Shown here: piece by piece, positions 36,501 to 44,128 of the stretch
How the letters are laid out: every line of letters starts with the position of its first letter
How positions within the stretch are numbered: position 1 is the stretch's first letter
DNA from: Chitinophaga sp. CF118
Lineage (GTDB): Bacteria; Bacteroidota; Bacteroidia; Chitinophagales; Chitinophagaceae
Length of the DNA: 64,000 nucleotides
Assembly: GCF_900112615.1 (NCBI RefSeq)
Contig: NZ_FOMK01000002.1
Span: 496,001 to 560,000 of the forward strand
Direction: 5' to 3'
Program-made: the position numbers and the translations under genes
The notes under the pieces: model-generated
Databases searched by the model: none
What the model saw: the letters and a program-made list of their open reading frames with translations, nothing else
Told to the model about the DNA's origin: nothing

Positions 36501-36776
36501 CTTTCCGTCCTGATCTGTTATTACGCCCTTTTTACCATCAGCCAGGCGAATGCTTACACCTATCAATGGCGTATTATCCTGGTCATCGAATACCTGTCCC
36601 TGTACTTGAATGATATCTTTTTTACCATCGTTTGATTGTAGTTGCTGATCCTGATAACCGGACAGTTGTCCGCTTACCTGGGTCTTTGAAAGTAATGGGA
36701 CAGTTCCTGTGGCAAAGGTTGCCTGTTGCAGCAGCACAAAAATGCTGCAACTCAGAATCGTTAAAGATTTTTTCAT
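33555..36776 (-). CDS. SusC/RagA-family TonB-dependent transporter
   Basis: A 1073-residue transporter. Signal peptide about residues 1-23 (QQATFATG), then a longer than usual linker (to about 52). Regulatory beta-sandwich about 54-135 (IQVQGQVFDDQDNTPLIGVSIRLADG). NEVVVIGYGSTQKKNLVGAV at the plug junction. Plug with VDVLKDASAAAIYGARGSNG and TTKRGKTG. The barrel ends in YSIGINIGL. It follows the 39-residue membrane peptide by 22 bp, and both depend on the promoter at 36944-37007. Confidence 0.96.
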   Translation of the reverse strand: MKKSLTILSCSIFVLLQQATFATGTVPLLSKTQVSGQLSGYQDQQLQSNDGKKDIIQVQGQVFDDQDNTPLIGVSIRLADGKKGVITDQDGKFSLSAPENAILIVTYMGYDTRELKAGSAPLLIKLTKSNKGLNEVVVIGYGSTQKKNLVGAVSSIGESQIRDRPITRIDQALAAQMPGVQVQSVTGSPGAALQIRVRGAASVSGSNDPLYIVDGVPVEDLGDIDPATIQSVDVLKDASAAAIYGARGSNGVVLITTKRGKTGKARISFSATFARQEAERFVPMMNADEWIRFKKDLIDSSWVARGRTLGKNYQASDNMNFRATELGGTTANTHALANTTYMYDPYWEHGTDSLDYINWQQEFFKPAYMQKYNLAASGGNENVSYLLAGEYLNQDGLAVNTGYKRYTFRSNMEVKLSDKVKVGLQLSPSISWTKGAGIDGRNGIGPSVAGTAPIQEKGVGTHSGSLGTPAYRWVADQISPVTVMENTLNNTELVKLLSQIYLNGELAKGLRLNVTGAWNSSSSDNKYYQPTSVTSARRTAVEGSQSTATRKTARSQYYLFQSLLNYDRVIKKHELNTVLGASTESNNIVNSTQTNKQFANDNLYTFDLGSSTPTASSVTESKRTLVSFFGRVNYNYNSRYLLSVSFRGDGSSRFGADSKWGYFPAASVGWRISDEVFMQPIKHVINDFKIRYSWGIAGNDRIGGDYPSIGLVSTTNYVFGESQAQSTGFSVTNITNNNLHWEKTTSNDIGFDAVILKERFLLSFDYYNKLTNDLLLSVPVARATGFTKQNANIGSVKNWGYEVNLNSRNISSKNFSWETSLNVSYNKNKVVKLNNDNTPIYTGWESTVKIAVGRPLYTYVLYDAIGVYTSEEQLKNTPKRANSIVGDPIYRDVKKDGVIDANDMTEVGHPDPNYTWGMTNRFSYKRFDLSLLFQGQWGNQIFSMFGRNIDRPTTGLGNYNAKKVWVNRFRSLAEPGDGKTPRIDATTASVYDTRWLYNGAFYKIKNLTLGYTIKPNLVKGINQARIYFSVDNLWMSDKYTGGYSPEAFQYDYLSDWSSYPTARTYSIGINIGL

Positions 36777-36798
36777 AACGCTGGGTATTTATATAGAA

Positions 36799-36918
36799 TT
36801 AGTTCAGTAAAAACAAATAAGTCAATAATGCACAAATAAAAATCACAAGGATGACTAATAGTTTTTCTATTTTTTTAAGCCTTGTAATACGTTGGTGGTG
36901 GTCATAATGCTGCGCCAT
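36799..36918 (-). CDS. 39-residue single-pass membrane peptide ahead of SusC
   Basis: A short frame starting MAQHYDHHQRITRLKKIEK (basic, His-rich cytoplasmic side), followed by one hydrophobic helix LLVILVIFICALLTYLFLLN up to the stop. The ATG lies about 25 nt below the -7 box of a promoter. The same distance (24 nt) separates the twin promoter and the GH31 start at 43874, which supports this as the true first gene of the SusC operon rather than leader sequence. No family is recognised. A small membrane regulator or assembly factor is possible; a non-coding leader is the alternative. Confidence 0.55.
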   Translation of the reverse strand: MAQHYDHHQRITRLKKIEKLLVILVIFICALLTYLFLLN

Positions 36919-36943
36919 TGCTATTGTCCCTGTTTTATAACAG

Positions 36944-37007
36944 CTAAGTTAATTTTGTAAGGATCTTCAGACAATGGAGGATCATACTATTGCATGGAAA
37001 AATGTAC
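36944..37007 (-). promoter_or_regulatory. Promoter and activator site of the SusC-SusD operon (conserved 37-bp element)
   Basis: Read on the minus strand: the 37-bp element at 36971-37007 (core TACATTTTT, then CA-GCA, ending in ATCCTCCATTGT) matches the element at 43926-43962 at 29 of 37 positions without gaps. Its end contains ATTG as -33 box (36972-36975). After a 20-bp spacer comes TAACTTAG (36944-36951) as -7 box, one base off TAnnTTTG. The layout matches the GH31-GH2-esterase promoter exactly. Confidence 0.65.
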
Positions 37008-37046
37008 AATAAAAGATTATCCGTTAGGGTTGGCTCTATAAAATAG

Positions 37047-37095
37047 AAACAGCTTGCTACAATCCAGAGAACCCTGGTGATGTTGCAAGCTGTTT
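37047..37095 (-). terminator. Terminator of the GH31-GH2-esterase operon
   Basis: An 11-bp perfect stem (37047-37057 with 37085-37095) encloses a second small CCAG/CTGG hairpin. The tract after it on the minus strand is CTATTTTATAG. It lies 20 bp after the esterase stop. Confidence 0.7.
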
Positions 37096-37114
37096 GTAAT
37101 TAAAAAAGGAATCT

Positions 37115-38653
37115 TTATTTATCTGTTCTGAATGGAGATGCGGGTAAATCTGCCTTATTATACAAGTTAGCAGGAGGATTAGATGCCCAGGCATAACGTA
37201 CCGCCACCGGATGAGGCACCTGTTCGCTCGACAACAATACCGTATTGCCTTCTATCGTTGCATTTGCCCATACAAATTGCTTATCTGCACCTGCAATAGC
37301 GAATCCTTTTAAGACATTATCCCTGCATTTTAAACCTCCATCTGTATGCTCAAAATACAGTCTTACTTTATTGCCTTCTACCTGCATCCGCTGATACATC
37401 GGCCCACTATAAGAGATCTTTTCTCCATATACGGTTGCACGTGCCAGCAGAGAGAAACGCTGTCCGATAGCCTGTTTATTTTTAGGATGAATATCCTCCG
37501 GTTTATCGGGATTAGCATTATCAATGGCAACCACCATACCGGTATGTGGGATACTTAAATTCTCTAACTGCGCTTCCCTGATCAGCACTGTACCTTTTTC
37601 ATTTACAGGTAATGAATCCAGCTTACCATAGTTAGCCAGCTGTACATATAGAAAAGGGAAAGCACCTTGTTGCCAGTCTTTGCGCCAATTAGCTATGAGG
37701 GCTTCCATGAGTGCACGATAGAGTGCTGGTTTGCTGGTATTGGATTCTCCCTGGTACCAGAGAGCGCCTTTAATAGTATAAGGGATTAGTGGTGCAACCA
37801 TGCCATTGTATAATACTGCCGGACTATGCTGATCTTTCTCCGGGTTAGGATTCTTCGGTTCACGCGGCAGATCTTTTCCCTCAGCTTTAGCTGCTATCAC
37901 AGCTACACTCCACTTATTGAGGTCTGCCTCATATTTCTTTTGTGCGGTGATACTGGTATCGTATGCCGCTTTACGCCGGGCATAATCTTCCAGTAACTCC
38001 GGAAATGATTTTAATTCCTGGCGACTGATCCACGCTTCGGCAGTACTGGCACCATAAGCGGTAGTGATCAATCCCACAGGCACTTTTAATTGCTGTTGCA
38101 GATCGCGGGCAAAGAAATAGGCCGCTGCAGAAAAGTGTTTCACTGTAGTGGGAGTACATATTTCCCATTGCCCGCTCACATCTTTCTTCACCGTATCTGT
38201 AGGAGTAAATGCCGCATCAAATACGCGGATCTGCGGATAGTTTGCTGTAGCTACTTCCTCCGCTTCATTGTATACACCACACCAGTAACGGTCTTCTCTG
38301 GCCACAGTCATATCCATGTTGGACTGACCGGAACAAAGCCATACTTCACCCAACCATACATCCGCAATGTGAATACTGTTCTTACCCTGTAATATTATTT
38401 CATAAGGACCGCCAGCTTTAATAGTTGATAACGTTGAGGACCAGCGGCCATCTTTACCCGTGATGATAGTAAGCGGTTGTTTCAACCATCCGGTTTTTAT
38501 ACTAACACGTTCGCCTGCATCCGCCCATCCCCAGATCTTTACTTTTGTGTTTTGTTGTAATACCATATGATCACCAATCACTGAAGGCAACTTAATGTTG
38601 GCCGAAGCAATAACAGCATTTAACAGTAAGAAAAGTAAAATGAAATTTTTCAT
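37115..38653 (-). CDS. SASA-type (sialate O-acetylesterase-like) carbohydrate esterase
   Basis: A 512-residue exported SGNH-type esterase (signal peptide about residues 1-18, VIASAN). The N-terminal beta-domain IKLPSVIGDHMVLQQNTKVKIWGWA is the usual start of bacterial sialate O-acetylesterase-like proteins. Nucleophile Ser111 lies in LCSGQSNMDM; the glycine/Asn block appears as WYQGESNT, and the catalytic Asp/His pair is likely in KPEDIHPKNKQAIGQR. The family removes acetyl groups from sialic acid or plant polysaccharides. With GH31 and GH2 in the operon and no sialidase, deacetylation of a plant glycan is more likely than sialate. It lies 6 bp downstream of the GH2 gene. Confidence 0.88.
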   Translation of the reverse strand: MKNFILLFLLLNAVIASANIKLPSVIGDHMVLQQNTKVKIWGWADAGERVSIKTGWLKQPLTIITGKDGRWSSTLSTIKAGGPYEIILQGKNSIHIADVWLGEVWLCSGQSNMDMTVAREDRYWCGVYNEAEEVATANYPQIRVFDAAFTPTDTVKKDVSGQWEICTPTTVKHFSAAAYFFARDLQQQLKVPVGLITTAYGASTAEAWISRQELKSFPELLEDYARRKAAYDTSITAQKKYEADLNKWSVAVIAAKAEGKDLPREPKNPNPEKDQHSPAVLYNGMVAPLIPYTIKGALWYQGESNTSKPALYRALMEALIANWRKDWQQGAFPFLYVQLANYGKLDSLPVNEKGTVLIREAQLENLSIPHTGMVVAIDNANPDKPEDIHPKNKQAIGQRFSLLARATVYGEKISYSGPMYQRMQVEGNKVRLYFEHTDGGLKCRDNVLKGFAIAGADKQFVWANATIEGNTVLLSSEQVPHPVAVRYAWASNPPANLYNKADLPASPFRTDK

Positions 38654-38659
38654 ACTTCT

Positions 38660-41536
38660 TTATTTTTTAGGCTTTAATTCATCCGGACTATCTTTTGTAT
38701 ACATATTAATTTGCTTTACAGGCTGCGCTGTAAACAATGCCTGTATAGTCGCCAATGATACTACTCCCGAAGGTTTGAATGCATCGGACTGCATGTAATG
38801 CAACAAACTATACCGTAACTGTTTTGCCACGAAACGATGTTCCGGATCGCGGCTCAGATCTAAACTGGTGATCATCAATCGCCCCTTACCTACCCGTGCT
38901 TCAATGAGCATAGCCAGTCTGCGATTCAGGAACCAGGTATCGATATTTTGCAATAACGGTTTGAATGATGATGAAAAAGCTGTGAGGTCCATTACCTGCG
39001 CATTATTTACCAGCTCCCACCACTGGTAATTACTATGATATTCCGTAGGGAAAGCATTGAAAACAGGATGTGAAGGATCACATAAAAATCCCAGTGTATG
39101 CGGAGGACGCATTTTAAACCAGGAAGTATTCCAGAATACAGGAGTAAAGGACTGGATCACCTCTTTTCCCTGTTGTACTTTTCCTGCTGCAAGTAATAAC
39201 ACCTTTCCTCCTGCCTGTAATTTTTGCTGAGCCAGTGCGTCCAATGTATCACACACATAAATACCTGTAGTATCGGCAGCAGGTAACGTTGAAGGGTATA
39301 CCCATAGTGGCCAGCTATTGATGATGTCACTTTTATCCAGGCTTACTTCCAGTTGTAAAGCCGTTGCTTTACTGACAGCTGATAAAGGGAAGCGGATATT
39401 ACCCAGTTCAATATTATCTCCCAGTGGGATATCTTTCACAGGTAATTCACCCTCTGCTATAATTACACCGTGGTTATCTTTAATACGCCATACCGGCTTT
39501 GCGTGTTGTAAAGGAGCATTTCCAAAATGAGTAACTACTAATGGCACGTTTAATATCTCACTATTCTGGTATACCATTCTGTCCAATTTTGCCAGCAATA
39601 CTGTAGGGCTGCAAAAACGTCTGAATTCCGGGGCCGTTACATATCCCTTTTCCTCCCAGAAGGGATTGAGAATACCTACCAGCGCTGTACCTTGACCAGG
39701 ATAGTCGTTCAATGATAACAATTGAAAACCTGCCAGTCCTGGTGTACGTAAAGTCGCTTCTATTTCCGCTTTGTAACAGAGCACCTGCAGTTTACCGGAA
39801 GCCATCAGAAAATCATTTGCCTGGTCACCCATATGATGATCTGTAAGATTCTCTTTAAACAGTTCAAAGTTGCGTGCGCGGAAAACGCCTGTGTATTCCT
39901 TTATCTCTTTAAAATCAGGGAATACACAATATTGCCCCATTTCATGCGTGATATACGGTACTTTCTGTTCCCTGATCTTATCATAATAATCAAAAGCAGT
40001 GCCTGGTAACTGCGACCAGCGTAAGCCACGTGGGCCCGACTTTACAATGAATTCACTTTCCGGCACCCAGGGCCAGCTCATGCCCACAGAAGCACCGGTG
40101 TACAAACGACGGGAATCTTTCGCTTTCCAGTAGTTCACGAATTTACCCAGGTATGCAGCCTGTTTACCGCCACGTGGTTCATTCCCGTAGGCCAGCATAC
40201 AAAAGGATGCATGATTACCATAGGATGTTGTCATCCGGTTTGTTTCATCATAGATATATTGATCTACCGGTAATCCATCGCCCAGTGAAGTACCATGATT
40301 TGCCCAGCTGGGACCTTCCGGCTGTAAGTAAAAGCCTGCTTTATCAGCAGCACTGAAAGCCGCTTCCGGCGGGCACCAGGAATGGAAACGCATGTGGTTC
40401 AGTCCGAACGACTTTGCAATCCTGAAAATCCGCAGCCACTCCTTTTCATCCATAGGAGGATAACCTGTTAAAGGGAATACACAATTTTCAACTGTACCTC
40501 TCAAAAAAACAGGACGACCATTGATCGTAAATCGTTTACCATCTGCTTTGAATTCGCGCATCCCGAATTGCACCTGTATTTCATCCTTCATTCCCTCATC
40601 CGGTACTACCGTTACAGTTAGTTGATAAAGGGCCGGATCGAATTCATCCCACAACTGTATATGCGGCCCCATCGGGTAGCTGATTTCAATGCGGCTGCTA
40701 TCATCCAGACCGGATATTTTAAACGTGGTTTGCAAAGGAACTACCTCTTGTGTAATTGCACTATTAAAGCTATGCGCCTTCAATATAATCTTACCGGAAA
40801 GCATTTGTTGAGAAGGTTTCCTGACCCTGATACTTACCCGCGCCAGCTGATGTGCCACATCAGGATATACCTGTACATCTTCCAGCCACACCGGTGCACC
40901 TGCAGTAAGTTGTAGCCGGCCGGTCATTCCATTCCAGTTACCCTGTGTATGATCTGTAATACTATGAGAATCCTGCCCTACATTGATCTTTTTGATCCGG
41001 TTATCTATTCTCACGGAGATAGTATGTTTTCCTGGCGTTAACAATGCTGACAGGTCATATACATGTGCAGTAGAAAGACTGTTCTGCAAGCCCGCAGGTT
41101 TATCATCTATCCATACAGTTGTTTCCCAGTGCGGTCTTTCCAGGGTAAGGGAAATATGACGTTTCTGCCAGGAGGCCGGAATCGTTACATCCTGCTGATA
41201 CCATGCCGCCCCCACGTAATATTTTAAAGGCGTTAACCAGAAAGGGAATTTCAGATTTCCCGGCTGACGATATTTTGCCATCTCCGGATTAAAATACCAT
41301 GAGCTGTCATAAATACTACCGGTCCAATGCATATTCAGTGTCACGTCCTCTCCTTTCCCGTTTTCCGTCATAGAACCTGGTAACCTGATGCTACCTGTTA
41401 ATTTCTGTACATACCATTTTTCAGTGATTCCAACATCTGCGGGATCTTCTTTAAAACGCCAGATACCCTTTAAGGATAAAGTATCACCAGCATAACATTT
41501 TACAGATAAAAGTATTAAGAGCAGGATCTTTTTCAT
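38660..41536 (-). CDS. GH2-family exo-beta-glycosidase (beta-galactosidase/glucuronidase-like)
   Basis: A 958-residue exported enzyme (signal peptide about residues 1-16, KCYAG). Domain order: sugar-binding jelly roll (about 20-215), Ig-like immunoglobulin domain (to about 325), TIM barrel (about 330-640) and a long C-terminal region. Acid/base Glu453 is in LAYGNEPRG and nucleophile Glu532 in YITHEMGQY. GFGLNHMRFHSWCPPEA-like sequence near 377-392 is the GH2 barrel entry. The last 250 residues (FKMRPPHTLGFLCDPSHPVF...NIDTWFLNRRLAMLIEARVGKGRLMIT) are an accessory region found in large Bacteroidota GH2 enzymes. Specificity is open: beta-galactoside or beta-glucuronide. It is the middle gene of the operon, 1 bp after GH31. 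Confidence 0.9.
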   Translation of the reverse strand: MKKILLLILLSVKCYAGDTLSLKGIWRFKEDPADVGITEKWYVQKLTGSIRLPGSMTENGKGEDVTLNMHWTGSIYDSSWYFNPEMAKYRQPGNLKFPFWLTPLKYYVGAAWYQQDVTIPASWQKRHISLTLERPHWETTVWIDDKPAGLQNSLSTAHVYDLSALLTPGKHTISVRIDNRIKKINVGQDSHSITDHTQGNWNGMTGRLQLTAGAPVWLEDVQVYPDVAHQLARVSIRVRKPSQQMLSGKIILKAHSFNSAITQEVVPLQTTFKISGLDDSSRIEISYPMGPHIQLWDEFDPALYQLTVTVVPDEGMKDEIQVQFGMREFKADGKRFTINGRPVFLRGTVENCVFPLTGYPPMDEKEWLRIFRIAKSFGLNHMRFHSWCPPEAAFSAADKAGFYLQPEGPSWANHGTSLGDGLPVDQYIYDETNRMTTSYGNHASFCMLAYGNEPRGGKQAAYLGKFVNYWKAKDSRRLYTGASVGMSWPWVPESEFIVKSGPRGLRWSQLPGTAFDYYDKIREQKVPYITHEMGQYCVFPDFKEIKEYTGVFRARNFELFKENLTDHHMGDQANDFLMASGKLQVLCYKAEIEATLRTPGLAGFQLLSLNDYPGQGTALVGILNPFWEEKGYVTAPEFRRFCSPTVLLAKLDRMVYQNSEILNVPLVVTHFGNAPLQHAKPVWRIKDNHGVIIAEGELPVKDIPLGDNIELGNIRFPLSAVSKATALQLEVSLDKSDIINSWPLWVYPSTLPAADTTGIYVCDTLDALAQQKLQAGGKVLLLAAGKVQQGKEVIQSFTPVFWNTSWFKMRPPHTLGFLCDPSHPVFNAFPTEYHSNYQWWELVNNAQVMDLTAFSSSFKPLLQNIDTWFLNRRLAMLIEARVGKGRLMITSLDLSRDPEHRFVAKQLRYSLLHYMQSDAFKPSGVVSLATIQALFTAQPVKQINMYTKDSPDELKPKK

Positions 41537-41537
41537 C

Positions 41538-43874
41538 TTAATTTATTTCAATAGTGTTTTCTTTATCAGCACTGAGATCATCAATATAAATACATTTAGT
41601 ATTATCCTCATAACGCCATTTAGCAACATTTACTCTGACTGGTTTTGCTGTTACATGGATCTTTAATGTGTATGTTTTCAGTGATGAATGATAACTCCCT
41701 ACCGGCCCGGTTATATGTACTTTTACATGGTTACTGTCTGCCTCATTAGTAATCTGAGTAAGTGTATATTCTCCCTCCTGATAACGCAGGCTCTTACCAT
41801 CATCATTATAAAGCGTAGCACTACTATTGCCAAAAGGATAGATCTCCAGTGTAATATTTTCGATTGTATGCTCACCAACATATTGCTGTACCGCTTGGGT
41901 TGGAATAATACTACCCGCTTTTATAAACAGGGGAAGTTTGTCCAACGGCGCGAGTGCATTGATATAACGATGTCCATCATATACATTGCCTGTCCAGTAA
42001 TCGATCCACTTGCCTTCAGGCAGGTATACCACTCTTGTCTGCGCCCCTTTCTGAGTAACCGGGCATACCATGATGCTATTGCCCAGCAGGTACTGATCTG
42101 TGATGTTGTATACATTTTCATCGTCCTGGTATTCCAGTACCAGCGCCCGCATCAAAGGTTTGCCAGTCTTATACATTTCATAGGCATTTGAATACATGTA
42201 TGGCAACAGGCTATACCGCAGTTCATCGTATTGTTTAAAATTCGTTTGTGCGTCCTTCCCATATTGCCAGGGCTCTTTATATCCCGGATGATCCATTCCG
42301 AACACCAGAGCAATGGGACTTAACATCCCAAACTGGCACCAGCGGATATAGAGTTCAGGATCGGCCGGGTGTTCAAATCCACCCATACAATGTGCCCAGT
42401 AGCCCACGCCAGACAAACCTATGTTCAATCCAGCCTTGATGACCGGTTCAAAGTACTGCCATTCACTGGGCCAGTCGCCCGCAAAGATGAAAGGAAACCG
42501 TTGAATGCCCGCATACCCTTCGCGTGTCTGGTTCATTCCCCGAAGGTGATTGAATGCAGCAAATTTCCCGTAAGCAGCGCTTGCATATGCCAGTGGAAAG
42601 ATATTATGCAGGCGTTGTGCCTCCGGACCTGAAGGGCCTGTTTTATTGCTTTCATTTGCCAGCGCACCAAAGGCACTTCCTTCATCTGTTTTAAAGAAGC
42701 GTGCGCCGATACTTGCTACTTTAGTGGCAGCATGTTCCCACCACCAGTTTACAGCAGTGGTGTCAAAGAAATTGACAAATTCTCCCGGTTTATTTCCTTC
42801 CGGGTAGGTGTAACCAAGAGCAGCTGCACTATCAAGTAAGTGAAAGCGGTTGCCATTATCCAGCCGGGGGCGGATATGCAAACCGACCATATTATAATGC
42901 AAAGCATACAGGCTGTCGAACATATTTTCGGGCAGATGAAAGGTTTCCCTCCATTCGAAGGAGGTAGCTCCTTTTCCACCGTTTTTGCCAAACAACCTCC
43001 AGGTAGAATCCAGAAACAGGATATCTATGGGAATGCCCTGTTCGCGGAAGCGGCGGGCCAGGGCTATAACATACGCAGCAGATGTCTGTTCTTCATATCC
43101 CCAGGTCCCGCCGCTGTAAGTCCCAGCATGCAGTCCTAGTGCATACTGTGGTAACAATGGAGAGCGGCCGGTCAGTAACGTATATTGTTCCAGGATTCCA
43201 CCAAAGCGGGGACCATAGATAAAGTAATAATCCAGGGGACCTTTTGCTGCACTGAAGCTATAATTATCTGCCTTCGAATTGCCCATATCCCAATCTGAAG
43301 CATAGGAAGTATGCAGGAAGATCCCGTATCCTTTTGTACTCATGAAAAAAGGAACCGGGCTGTAATTCGCTTCGAGAACATTATAGGCACCCGTCAAATG
43401 AGGCATGCCCTTTCCGCGTCCAACATTCAGTGCTACTTTTTTGCCTCGCTGGTCCAGGAAATCCATGCGTTCCCCAAACCCAAAGAAATGTTCATCAGGT
43501 TGCAGGAGTTTATGGCAACTAATGCTGTCGCTGGCAATTTCAGCAGATAACAGGCGACCATCAGCAGCGTATACATCTATATTAAAAGCAGGCTTGCGGA
43601 TCACCACCCGTAAAGCGCTTGTTTGCAGGGTAATCTGACCGGAGGTGGTTGTAACCCGGATATTCACTGTATCCCAGTTATAACGGTTCACCATCCATGG
43701 TTCATTAGCAACATTTCCTTTGCTTACACGGAACATAAAGGGTGTACAAAATTCCAGGCGGATAGAGGACTTCGCCAATTGAAAGGTATTTCCCATACGG
43801 GTGAATTCCTGTGCATTGGCAGTGAAGGTGAGGATTAAACATAAAAACAGTAACGTGGACGTAGACCTGATCAT
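41538..43874 (-). CDS. GH31-family alpha-glycosidase, divergent type without PA14 insert
   Basis: A 778-residue exported enzyme (signal peptide about residues 1-21, TANAQ). N-terminal beta-sandwich about 25-235, barrel from YALGLHAGTYSGG (about 245), with predicted nucleophile Asp397 in FFKTDEGSAFG and acid/base Asp467 in FAGDWPSEW; the proximal C-terminal sheet is LPLFIKAGSIIPTQ. The nucleophile loop TDEGSAFG differs from the WxDxxEP form of the other GH31 here, so the substrate is probably different: alpha-galactoside or another non-xylosyl side chain. It is the first gene of the operon; an ATG at 43874 follows the promoter by 24 nt. Confidence 0.9.
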   Translation of the reverse strand: MIRSTSTLLFLCLILTFTANAQEFTRMGNTFQLAKSSIRLEFCTPFMFRVSKGNVANEPWMVNRYNWDTVNIRVTTTSGQITLQTSALRVVIRKPAFNIDVYAADGRLLSAEIASDSISCHKLLQPDEHFFGFGERMDFLDQRGKKVALNVGRGKGMPHLTGAYNVLEANYSPVPFFMSTKGYGIFLHTSYASDWDMGNSKADNYSFSAAKGPLDYYFIYGPRFGGILEQYTLLTGRSPLLPQYALGLHAGTYSGGTWGYEEQTSAAYVIALARRFREQGIPIDILFLDSTWRLFGKNGGKGATSFEWRETFHLPENMFDSLYALHYNMVGLHIRPRLDNGNRFHLLDSAAALGYTYPEGNKPGEFVNFFDTTAVNWWWEHAATKVASIGARFFKTDEGSAFGALANESNKTGPSGPEAQRLHNIFPLAYASAAYGKFAAFNHLRGMNQTREGYAGIQRFPFIFAGDWPSEWQYFEPVIKAGLNIGLSGVGYWAHCMGGFEHPADPELYIRWCQFGMLSPIALVFGMDHPGYKEPWQYGKDAQTNFKQYDELRYSLLPYMYSNAYEMYKTGKPLMRALVLEYQDDENVYNITDQYLLGNSIMVCPVTQKGAQTRVVYLPEGKWIDYWTGNVYDGHRYINALAPLDKLPLFIKAGSIIPTQAVQQYVGEHTIENITLEIYPFGNSSATLYNDDGKSLRYQEGEYTLTQITNEADSNHVKVHITGPVGSYHSSLKTYTLKIHVTAKPVRVNVAKWRYEDNTKCIYIDDLSADKENTIEIN

Positions 43875-43898
43875 AAACGCGGTTATCAGTTAAGATCC

Positions 43899-43962
43899 CA
43901 AAAGTATCATTCCAACAGAGTTATTACAATGGAGGATTGTAAAAATGCCTGTAAAAATGTAA
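43899..43962 (-). promoter_or_regulatory. Promoter and activator site of the GH31-GH2-esterase operon (conserved 37-bp element)
   Basis: Read on the minus strand: the 37-bp element at 43926-43962 ends in ATCCTCCATTGT. ATTG (43927-43930) serves as -33, a 20-bp spacer follows, and TACTTTTG (43899-43906) is a perfect TAnnTTTG -7 box. The same element stands before the SusC operon at 36971-37007. It lies in the 254-bp gap shared with the divergent hybrid regulator, which is the natural candidate to bind it. Confidence 0.7.
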
Positions 43963-44128
43963 CGGAAAGATGGAAAAATTGACAAACCACTGGAAAAATG
44001 TGCGGGCTGGTGTACATAAGACACCATAGGAAAGACATTTCATCCTAATGATTTATATTGAGGATAGATAAGAATGAATACTTTATAAATTCCATCCGGT
44101 ATACCACAGGCCGGCAAAGAGAAACGTT

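Noticed and set aside
37115..38653. A sialic acid utilization locus, because of the sialate esterase-like gene
   Set aside because: No sialidase, sialate lyase or N-acetylmannosamine gene is nearby; the SASA family also deacetylates plant glycans.
41688..42191. 167-codon open frame on the plus strand
   Set aside because: Antisense to the GH31 gene; Ile/Tyr-rich composition typical of a shadow.
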